From Pseudophaeomoniella oleicola (taxonomy: Eukaryota; Ascomycota; Eurotiomycetes; Phaeomoniellales; Phaeomoniellaceae), in contig QWDQ01000002.1 in NCBI GenBank assembly GCA_003868215.1, positions 558,001 to 622,000 on the forward strand: a DNA stretch of 64,000 nucleotides, written 5' to 3'. This document shows positions 56,043 to 64,000 of this stretch, piece by piece (within the stretch, counting starts at the first letter, position 1; the number at the start of each line of letters is the position of its first letter). The notes under the pieces were generated by a model. That model made no database searches. It was not told the origin of the DNA and worked only from the letters and a program-made list of their open reading frames with translations. The position numbers were made by a program, and so were the translations under genes.

Positions 56043-58583
56043 ATGTCCCTTCGTCTGGTCCATGGTGAAGCTCACTTAGGTGTCCTTCGCGCGATAGTCC
56101 AACCATGTCTCCCTCAAGAGGCTGCGAATCCTACTGCCCAGCATGGTCTGCCGCTGTCTGCAATCGATCGCAGGATGGTACTTGCTATTATCACAAATTA
56201 TAGACCATTCGGGAAGAGGGCATCTATATCTTCCTATTCGAGAGTGCTGTCCAGGAATACGGCTGTCTTGAGGGCTCCCGCAGAGCACATAACATCTCGT
56301 CGTATACAAAGCAAATATCTACCCAGCACTCTTCGTTGCGCCGGTGTCGCAACGAGCTCCAAAGGCAACCAAGCTAAAGACCACTCTGGTCCATGGGATA
56401 CAGAAGGGATTGATCCCCAACATGAATCAAAACACTCGGCGCACAAAACTGATAGGGTGGTCGACTTTCTAGAGCAGGCATTACTGGACCTCGAAGAGCC
56501 AAGCCCCGTGAAGAAAGCCACGCACAAGAGCATGCATAGCCAAGAGAGTCCATCTCGAGAAGAAGCAGACTCGAAGCGACGGGCTGCTATTCCCAACAAT
56601 AACTTGTCCGCGGCGACGAAAGACCACATCTCACCGGCCGGACCTGACTTAGAGTATCGACCTCGAAAGGTTGATCCAAATATGAAATTCAACTCTCCCA
56701 AATCGGCGGACTTTGCATTGCTACCTTCCAAGCGGTCTCCTTCCGAAAGTACTGCACAATCTCATAAGCAGTATAATCAGTTACCAAAATTCGAGAGCTC
56801 GAAAACGGGGTTGAGACATATTAAGCGGAACGAGCAGAATCTCAAAGATGACCCATACGTCGATTTGTATACGAGTGGGCAGCTGTCCCCCAGGGTTGCA
56901 CGCAGCATTGCTAATCGCATCTGGGCCGAGATCCTCCCGGCAAAAAAAGGGGGCATTCCACTTGAGACTACGCTTGGTGACCTGCATTCTGACGGAAAAG
57001 TCCTTGAAGCTCTCTTCGCAAATGGACATGATGTGTTGAATGTCAAAGAAGCTTGGCTACAGCTTCCTCCGTCTGAGAGGATCTTGGGTTTTCGAGATAC
57101 AGTCTTATACCTGACAGTACAATCGATTGATAAACCCCTCGTCTTCCTCGAGGCGACACTCAAAGAACTCCCATATGTTCCATGGATCCTTATTTTCAGT
57201 CTCAGGGTCTTGCGCTGGTACCGATGGGAGGAAATTGTGGCTAGACCTGAACACCGGGACAGATACTGCCGGCTCGTGCAGTGGGCCATTGGCAAGTCGA
57301 TCGAGATACAACGCGTGCAGTCATTGCGGGCTGTGAGTTTATTCCTAGAATACAGTACAGGCGATCAAGGACGCAAGATTCTCGACATCCTCATCAATAC
57401 GCAAACATTGTTGTCTTGCACCATGTGTGCGAGATTTATGAATTTCTTCACTAATCTTGGGGATATCGACTATGCATTGAAGGCATTTCGCGAAGCTGCA
57501 AAAGGCGGCGCAGTTGACAACTCCGAGCCCATGCTACGCTCCTGTACGAAACTACTGATGTTGGACTACATCGAAAAAGATGGTTCTGTTCCCAAGTTCA
57601 GGATTCTGCCGGAAGTCCTTGAGGCAGGTATTGAGCCAAACATCATCATCCATAATGTTGCTATAATGAATAGTTTCAAGAATGGCCTTTCGACAGTTGG
57701 ATGGGATATATTCGAATACATGCGGGTTAGAGACCTCCCAGCAGACTCGTTTACCTACAGAGCTTTACTAGAAAACTGCATCGAGACCGCTGATATGGCT
57801 CGTCTGTCTGATACTCTAGCGCATGTTAACGACCGGCCGGAACTTGCAAACAATCCTTATCTTATCCACCAAACAATCCAAGCGATTCGTCTATTGTATG
57901 GCAACCGAGAGCAAGTCTCACCCTCGGGCCTGTTCAATCAGCAGTTACTCTTCTACGTCAAGAGGCTCAAGCTTGCTCCACTTCACCATATTCTTCAACT
58001 CCCCGTTTCGTCCGACTCTTCTGCTGATGAGAGTAAGATCGAGCCCAGTTCGGTCATCCTTGGACACATGGTGTGCAGCTACATCATTGATGCCGCGACG
58101 CCGACGACCGCCGTTAATCTGTGGCATCGTTTTAGTGAGCTTGTTGCTAACAATGATCCCATCGCAACTTCACTTACGAAAACCGATCACGTGTACAACA
58201 CGTTCTTGATCTTCTTCCAAAAGTCTCCGACAACTCTAGCCTATGTTCTCAATGTCCTGAAATTCATGGTAGAGCACCCACGTCCGAAGTGGAACGTGTC
58301 CGAATACAGCTTCCTTACCGCCACCGTCGCCATGCTCAAGTACGAGAAACAGCTCCTCGCTAAAAAGATCCTGGAGCTCATGAGATTCCGCGGCTACGAC
58401 CTGAGGGAAGTCGAACGGTACTGGATCGACGTGGAACCGAGGCTGGCGGAGCGTCGCAAGACCGCGACGATGGACCTGCTCGCCGAGGTTGAAAGGGAGG
58501 CGTTGATGAGAGAGAGGGGGAAGCAGCAAAATAACACCATCGACTTGGCGAGCTGGGCCGAGGCGGCGGAGTCATTGATGTGA
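56043..58583 (+). CDS. Mitochondrial PPR-like protein
   Basis: Single exon of up to 846 aa. A better start may be the ATG at 56175 (802 aa): it begins MVLAIITNYRPFGKRASISS and continues SYSRVLSRNTAVLR, a basic, Ser/Arg-rich presequence with no acidic residue. The stretch before it is not presequence-like. Residues of about 100-240 are charged and disordered. The second half is a helical-repeat array resembling pentatricopeptide repeats, for example FMNFFTNLGDIDYALKAFRE, then PNIIIHNVAIMNSFKNG and RDLPADSFTYRALLENCIET. PPR proteins bind organelle RNA and act in its processing, stability or translation. I cannot tie it to a specific yeast protein; complex I assembly protein CIA84 has a similar size and location, but I have no direct evidence for identity. 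Confidence 0.75.
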   Translation: MSLRLVHGEAHLGVLRAIVQPCLPQEAANPTAQHGLPLSAIDRRMVLAIITNYRPFGKRASISSYSRVLSRNTAVLRAPAEHITSRRIQSKYLPSTLRCAGVATSSKGNQAKDHSGPWDTEGIDPQHESKHSAHKTDRVVDFLEQALLDLEEPSPVKKATHKSMHSQESPSREEADSKRRAAIPNNNLSAATKDHISPAGPDLEYRPRKVDPNMKFNSPKSADFALLPSKRSPSESTAQSHKQYNQLPKFESSKTGLRHIKRNEQNLKDDPYVDLYTSGQLSPRVARSIANRIWAEILPAKKGGIPLETTLGDLHSDGKVLEALFANGHDVLNVKEAWLQLPPSERILGFRDTVLYLTVQSIDKPLVFLEATLKELPYVPWILIFSLRVLRWYRWEEIVARPEHRDRYCRLVQWAIGKSIEIQRVQSLRAVSLFLEYSTGDQGRKILDILINTQTLLSCTMCARFMNFFTNLGDIDYALKAFREAAKGGAVDNSEPMLRSCTKLLMLDYIEKDGSVPKFRILPEVLEAGIEPNIIIHNVAIMNSFKNGLSTVGWDIFEYMRVRDLPADSFTYRALLENCIETADMARLSDTLAHVNDRPELANNPYLIHQTIQAIRLLYGNREQVSPSGLFNQQLLFYVKRLKLAPLHHILQLPVSSDSSADESKIEPSSVILGHMVCSYIIDAATPTTAVNLWHRFSELVANNDPIATSLTKTDHVYNTFLIFFQKSPTTLAYVLNVLKFMVEHPRPKWNVSEYSFLTATVAMLKYEKQLLAKKILELMRFRGYDLREVERYWIDVEPRLAERRKTATMDLLAEVEREALMRERGKQQNNTIDLASWAEAAESLM

Positions 58584-58807
58584 TACTATTGTATAGCTTT
58601 GCAGAGCATATGTTTCCAGCGTTGGCCGAAATGGCCATACAGACGACGTTGAATCGTGATGGTACGGGATGCCACCGATGTCTCGTTCGACACACTTGTA
58701 TATAATCCTTTAGACTTAGATTAATTGGGGAAATGTCACTAGATATATCTATATAGATAAGATTCACTTTACATATCTCTTCCTACAACAACCAGCTACT
58801 ACTGTCC

Positions 58808-61168
58808 TCACACAAATTCAAAGACATCCCCATCATCACCCTTGATCATCTTCCCCACCCTCTCTGTGCCGACAATCCTCTCCAATTTCAACACATCCCA
58901 TCTCGAAAACAGCGCCTTGATCTTTCCCTTCCCACTCTTTTCGCTCTGGTCTTGTTGCTGGTCGGCCGCTCTCCCACTGCTCCCCGCACCGCTCGATAGC
59001 GGAGGAGCGAGGTACGCGCAAATCTCCTTCCAGAACAAATGGTTCTCGGGGATGCCGAAGAAGATGATCCGTTTGACGCCGCGGATGTATTGGAAGCGGC
59101 GGAAGTGGTGCGCTCGCTCGGTGTAGAGGAGGAGCGAGTAGCGGCCGGAGGAGAAGTGGGCGCGGGTGCGCGCGGCGTCTTGGTGCGAGGAGTATTCGGT
59201 GATCGAGGAGAAGGAGAGGGAGGTACAGGAGGGGTCGGTGGTGAGGTAGGTTTGAAGGCGGAGGAAGGAGAAGTAGGATGGGACGAAGACGAGGATGCCC
59301 GAAGCGCCTTTGGAGCGGGCGGTAGGGAGGAGAGGAGGGAGTAGGGTCGTAGTGAAGTAGCTGAAACGTAGGGAAGGGTCTGAGGTAGGCGTCGGAGAGT
59401 TGAAACGAAGAAATGTCTGAGTGGTATTCGGTGGAAGAGTGGCAGGAAGGGTAAGCATTGTGCCCGAGTAGTTCGGCACGTATTTGACTAATCCGGAGTG
59501 ATTGTGGAGATGGAGATTGGAAAGAGAGTTGATCTCAGGCGAGAGGAAAGGAGTCAAGACAACGGTTTGACGGAAGTATTTGGAGAGGTTGTCAAGGTAT
59601 ATGTGGCGGACGCGGGTGAAGTCACAGCCATGAGAGTCTTTTGGGAGCAGATTGAGATGTGAGAAGATGTACTCGACATGTTGCCAGTTCTGCATGAGTA
59701 GAGCATCGGCATGATCGATGATCGCAATCTCAATTGAGGAGAGGAAGTCAGAGTCGTGGCTCTTGTCTTTGTTCCCAGACTCTATAGCAGTGCGCAAGCC
59801 CAGAGGACTAGCGAGAATAATGTCTGATTGATAGAAATGTGAGTAGAATTTCAGTGTCTTTCGAGTGAATTTTAGACCGATGCGGAACATATCGTCGTCA
59901 TTGCCGGAGAACAACTCCCGAAAATCTTCCGGCCTTTCATCGTTCCAATCTTTGGATTCATCTGGATTGGCAAAATTGTCCAGGAATCTCGCTTTATTCT
60001 CCTGCTGCTCCGGCCCGCTCAGCGCTACCAAAGCATCAACGAACTCGACGCATGACTGTTTGGTAGGTAGAATGAACAAAGCTTTTGGTCTCGTGAAACC
60101 CTGGTCGCGGAGCTCCGGAGCATCCCCAGACTCATCTCGGGCCAGTTTGACGTTATTTTTCAAGACTCTGTCTCTGGTTTTCAGGACGTGGTTAAGAGCC
60201 TGCAAACAGACTAGATCCCTCAAGGTAGCGCTGTTTCGGACAGTCCGACCGGCATGAACAACGTCTCTGTATGCTAGGATTGCACTGCCGATATCCTTCT
60301 CAGCAGCGTTGAAAGTTTGCCAAACCTTCAAGCCTCTCTCTTGTAGTTTCATTTTCAAGTGCGTTGGTCTCGTCAGGATTGGCTCATCTCGGGGACTGCT
60401 TGCAGAACCTTCCAATTGCGGCACTACAGCTGTCCTCCTGAGATCGCCATGTGTCTTCGAGGATTTGGTCCGCCTGGATTTCTCTTGAATAGCCTTCACT
60501 TCCTCCATCACGTTTGGCCCATTGAAATGCTGTTCGAATGGATCTGTTAAGTCTTCTTTGTCCTCTTCCCCATCTTCCTGTGCTACTAAGTCTTGCTCTG
60601 CTTCTGATTCATCTCCACCATCTCGGACATCTTCTATATCCGAGCCATATTCCTGTGATCTTCTATCACCGTCAACACTGCCATTGATTGCTGTGGTGGC
60701 AGCGACATCTTGATCTGAAACAATTCCTCTGTTTATGCTCCTTGTGGAGGCTTTCTCTGCCGAGTCTTCAGCAGCGCCATTTGCGAGATGCTTGTCTATC
60801 CTTCGCTTCTTCTTGGCGGGCTCCTCGACATGGCTCTTGGTGTTGAGAGACTGTAAAAACGCTGCGTAAGAATTTGATGGTGCATGCGTCTCCTCCTCAC
60901 TTGAAGCGGCGTCATCATCTGTATCCGGCTCTTCAACCGAATTAGCCTCAAGTGATGAATGCTCGGATTCACTCTCGGATCCAGACCTGGCAACATTAGC
61001 TCTTAAATTGACAGCAATTGTTTAATCCACGTACTGTACATCTTGTATGCGGGACACTTTGTACTGCGATCGGGAGCTATGAGCGCCGCGACCTCGACCG
61101 CGACCTCTACCCCGGCCCCTAGAGCCTCCACGAGACATACCGCCCCCTCTACGTCCTATTGGCGCCAT
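58808..61168 (-). CDS. UTP25: U3 snoRNP-associated protein Utp25
   Basis: Two exons (61035-61168 and 58808-60986, 48-nt intron) give 770 aa. The N-terminus is an Arg/Gly repeat (MSRGGSRGRGRGRGRGRG) typical of nucleolar proteins, followed by an acidic region rich in Glu/Asp. The body is the DUF1253/UTP25 fold, a degenerate DEAD-box-like helicase: DPFEQHFNGPNVMEEVK, RPKALFILPTKQSCVEFVDA, SDIILASPLGLRTAIE, IAIIDHADALLMQNWQHVEY and GILVFVPSYFSFLRLQTYL. Near the end, SRWDVLKLERIVGTERVGKM is the family's closing signature. Canonical helicase ATP residues are absent, as is normal for Utp25. It acts in the SSU processome on 18S rRNA maturation. It diverges from eIF3f over only 264 bp, which pairs a ribosome assembly gene with a translation gene. 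Confidence 0.95.
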
Positions 61169-61432
61169 TCTGTGGCCCTTTAAAATTGTCTGAGTGGTGG
61201 GTAGTCTTGCTGCAAAAAGTTCTCTGGAAATTTACTGATCTTCAAGCAAGATCTTATCTTATCTAATCACTAGCGCGAAATTTGCGATCCCACATCCGCA
61301 TTTTCATCAAACAACCAAGAAACCGGCCGCCGAAAGGTAGAGGACCGACTATTCAAGGCGACACCTCAGATTCTCCTGTCGCCATTACAAAATTTCAAGT
61401 AAAGGAGTACCGGAAAGCCATATTGCATCAAC

Positions 61433-62498
61433 ATGGATTCGGCAGACTCCTTCCTCCACCTGACCAGACCTCTTGGGCCGGCCACCATTCTCTCCCCTCC
61501 ATCGACCACACCACTCTCCGTCGCATTACACCCCCAGGCACTTTTCTCGATCCTTGACCACTCTCAGCGTCGTCCACCTTCTGCTCCACGTGTTATTGGA
61601 ACTCTTCTTGGCACAAGGAGTGAAGATGGAACATCAGTCACAATTACGTCTTCCTTTGCCGTCGGCCATACCGAGACTACTGACCAGGTCGAGGTTGATA
61701 TGGAGTACCAGAAGCAAATGCTAGCCCTGCATCTCAGAGCAAACCCAAAAGAAGTCCTAGTCGGATGGTACGCAACTAGCAGTGAATTGAACACCTTCAG
61801 CGCCTTGATCCAGAACTTCTATAGCGGACAGGGTGACGGAACCTGGCCATATCCCGCTGTCCACCTGACCGTCTCCACAGAACCAGGAAAGGAGGTTGAG
61901 GTAAGGTCGTACATCAGTGCGCCTGTCGGTGTTACGGTGGAACGAGCAGCAGATTCCGCAGCATTCATTCCCGTCCCGTACGAAATCAAGTATGGTGATG
62001 CGGAGAAGAACGGCTTGGAGGCCATCGCTGGGGCTATGAACCAAGACAGAGTCGGGAAGGTTCCAACGGACATTGAGAACTTGGAAACAGCCATTGAAGA
62101 TATCCTTGGCATGTTGGATCGGGTCGGAAAATACGTCGAAGGTGTACTTGAGGAAGAGATTGAGCCATCCACAGCCCTCGGTCAATACCTTCTGAATGCT
62201 CTGGCCTTGGCACCAAAGGTCGAGGTCGCTGACATCGAACGTGACTTGTAAGTCTTATCTCCTTTTCCATCATATTATCGATACATCGAAGCTAACTATT
62301 TTAACCAGCAACAACCACGTCCAAGATGTTCTCGTCGTCTCATACCTTGCCAACACCATCCGAACCCAAATGGACCTTTCAAACAGACTTGCAACCTCCC
62401 AGCTCACACTAACTGGTCCAGAGACAACCGGAGAAAAAGGCAACCAGAAGGGCGGACGACAAAACCGACAACAGAGAGAACGAGAGACCACTGCATAA
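61433..62498 (+). CDS. Translation initiation factor eIF3 subunit f
   Basis: Two exons (61433-62247 and 62309-62498, 61-nt intron) give 334 aa. The MPN domain lies near residues 25-160: [43 protein letters not shown] and [16 protein letters not shown]. The JAMM metal-ligand set is not complete, as expected for a structural MPN protein. The C-terminal helices ([20 protein letters not shown], then [20 protein letters not shown]) contact the eIF3 MPN/PCI core. The tail is basic and Gln/Arg-rich. eIF3f belongs to the larger eIF3 of filamentous fungi, fission yeast and man, and is missing in budding yeast. It shares a 264-bp promoter with UTP25. Its start ATG follows a leader that reads GCATCAAC. 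Confidence 0.95.
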
Positions 62499-63452
62499 AT
62501 GGGAGACATCGGGTTGAAAGTGGTGCCGTAGTGTATGGCTTCCGGCTTTGATCTGTTCAGAGTCCGAAGCGCGAATTCACTCCACGACGAGATACCTTCT
62601 CTTCCGTCCGAGAAGGTTGGAAAAATTAACGAAAGAGAGAAGTACGGCGTTTTTTCAAAAGGGCAATTCATTCCATTGCCCAAATTGGGTCTATCTGTCT
62701 ACCTAAACTAGACCATCGTGGACCATGGTACGATCCACACAAACCGAATGAGTGAGTGAGTTGAGCGAGTGGATGAATGGATGAATGACGGGAAGCCATG
62801 TCGAATGGATGGGATTGAGGGTTGGGTTGTCTCAACGAAGAAAGCATGAAATGATACAAAAAGTCCGAGACAAAGTGGTTGAGAGGCTTGCGGTGGAATC
62901 TCGAACTCAGAAGAAATCAATGTATTTAATTTACAAAGCATGATGTTTCGAGCTCCCTGATCTGATGACATCTTTTCAGATGCTCTTTGGAGTTGAATCA
63001 TAGTAATTTGTTTCGCCTGATGAGCGAAGCAAGCTCCCATCGAAACTAGGAAGTGCTGAATATACAAAGTTTACACACACACACACACGTCAGGAGAACA
63101 GTGAGTCAACGATAAGGTAAGTTTGGTATTGAGCTATTTGCCTTTTTGGGGGGTATCATAAAAACCATCCGTGCTATGTGTAAGAGCCAAAGAAAACGCC
63201 ATCGTGACAAGAACTCTAGAGATCTCCAGTCCTAGCTGGTCTCGCCGTTCCGTGTATACATTGCGCTGGATCCGCATGGCGCCGTAACTCCTGCTCAATT
63301 CTTTCGAGATATGAGAATGCGACCGGAACTCCTAGATTGGTGACCTTCCAAAGAGAGGTGCCCGGGTGACCATGATGAAAAGAGAAGGATAGAAAAGAGA
63401 GCTAATTGTCCTTTGTGGCAAGAAGAAGGGAGAAACATTGTTCTCAAGTCTT
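62499..63452. other. Convergent intergenic region, eIF3f / TAF13
   Basis: 954 bp containing two 3' ends. A GAGT/GGAT-type simple repeat lies at 62748-62790 and an (AC)n run at 63073-63088. No gene is seen. Confidence 0.6.
63073..63088. repeat. (AC)8 microsatellite
   Basis: Eight AC units in the intergenic stretch between eIF3f and TAF13. A simple repeat. Confidence 0.9.
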
Positions 63453-63955
63453 TTAGTCTTCTTCACTTTGAGCCTTCTTTCTCTTGACTTTCTTCTCTCC
63501 TTCGTCTTCACCTTCTCCGTCGCCGGCTTCACTCTTTCTCTTCCGGCCCCTTCCTCTACCGACGCCCCTTGTAGTTCCTTTCTCCCCGCCCTCTTCGGCC
63601 AAAGTACTCAACTGCCCAACACCCAATCCATCCGGTCCTCTGCCTTGCTGGCCACCCATTGCGCTTGCATCGAATATCCTCCTGTGTGCTCGCATCTGCT
63701 TCTCCTTCCACAAGGCTCTCTTGACTCTTCCTAGTTTCGCGTTGTCTTTGCGCAACACCCAGAGGAAGTCGTCGATCTTAAGTTTCTGCCGGCCAGAGTA
63801 TGAAGCGAACTGGACGGCGGCGTGGCAAGTCTCGATAATGAAATCGGTGACAATTTCATCAAGCAGGCGAAGGGTTTCGGGGTATGGTTCAGAGGGGATG
63901 GTGGGATCTTGGCGTGGGTCTGTTGGAGCTCCAAAGGCGTAGAGCATCGCTTTTA
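63453..63955 (-). CDS. TAF13: TFIID subunit TAF13 (5' end beyond the window)
   Basis: The visible exon runs from the acceptor GCTGCAG at 63956 to the stop at 63453 and codes for about 167 residues. It opens in phase 1 with (V)KAMLYAFGAP, so at least one coding exon lies to the right of position 64000 and the gene is incomplete here. The histone fold is clear: MLYAFGAPTD, then ETLRLLDEIVTDFIIETCHA and RQKLKIDDFLWVLRKDNAKL, then GRVKRALWKEKQMRAHRRIF. TAF13 pairs with TAF11 in TFIID and contacts TBP at Pol II promoters. A 25-residue acidic/Pro insert (TDPRQDPTIPSEPYP) after LYAFG is somewhat longer than in yeast. The C-terminal 60 residues are Gly/Arg/Lys-rich (RGVGRGRGRKRKSE) and look like a nuclear signal. 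Confidence 0.9.
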
Positions 63956-64000
63956 CTGCAGCATGATAGTCAATACCAATAGAATAGTGAGTCAAGTTAA

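Noticed and set aside
59039-59344. Glu/Gly-rich plus-strand frame inside UTP25
   Set aside because: It is the antisense shadow of the conserved UTP25 exon.
62708-63067. Minus-strand frame between eIF3f and TAF13
   Set aside because: Largely a translated simple repeat (GAGT/GGAT units); no domain.

Overview
This window looks like nuclear DNA of a filamentous ascomycete (Pezizomycotina). The reasons are many short introns of 45-149 nt with GT-AG ends and CTAAC/CTGAC-like branch sites, a nuclear gene for ATP synthase subunit 9 with a Neurospora-like presequence, a HET-domain gene, a GPI-type aspartic protease with a Ser-rich stalk, and intact conserved eukaryotic genes about 2-3 kb apart. The class cannot be fixed from sequence alone; Leotiomycetes is only a guess. 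I recognise no transposon, virus-like element, rRNA, tRNA or CRISPR array.

Layout. 0-6.4 kb: three minus-strand genes, an NADP-dependent MDR reductase (8 exons), a flavin amine oxidase (3 exons) and ATP9. 6.4-9.4 kb: a 3 kb stretch with no supportable gene. 9.4-24.8 kb: an RGG-rich protein of unknown function (+), a mitochondrial PP2C of the Ptc5 type (-), the ribosome quality-control factor Rqc1/TCF25 (+), the mannosyltransferase ALG11 (+), a Pof1-like nucleotidyltransferase (+) and an Aim34-like SAP protein (+). 27-32 kb: a GPI aspartic protease and a HET-domain gene. 32.8-41.4 kb: the exosome helicase MTR4 (-), cytochrome oxidase subunit COX8 (+) and the Elongator scaffold ELP1 (+). 43-49 kb: an orphan membrane protein, a secreted Cys-rich protein and flavohemoprotein. 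50-64 kb: an R3H/SUZ protein (-), a zinc-knuckle RS-rich protein (+), splicing factor CWF18 (-), a mitochondrial PPR-like protein (+), UTP25 (-), eIF3f (+) and TAF13 (-, first exon beyond the window).

The right half is rich in housekeeping RNA functions: exosome RNA decay, wobble-uridine modification, splicing, rRNA processing, translation initiation and Pol II initiation. Many of these genes sit as divergent pairs over 260-1100 bp shared promoters (PTC5/RQC1, MTR4/COX8, R3H/zinc-knuckle, CWF18/PPR, UTP25/eIF3f). This does not make them one pathway.

The most unusual observations concern splicing. A 51-nt, frame-neutral AT-AC intron lies inside the zinc-knuckle gene, and its removal restores the CCHC motif. 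Two introns have GC-AG ends (MDR reductase and COX8). A frame-neutral 45-nt intron lies in the RGG protein. Weak or easily missed terminal introns change the predicted C-termini of the HET protein, the PP2C and the orphan membrane protein. I found no convincing new multi-gene system.
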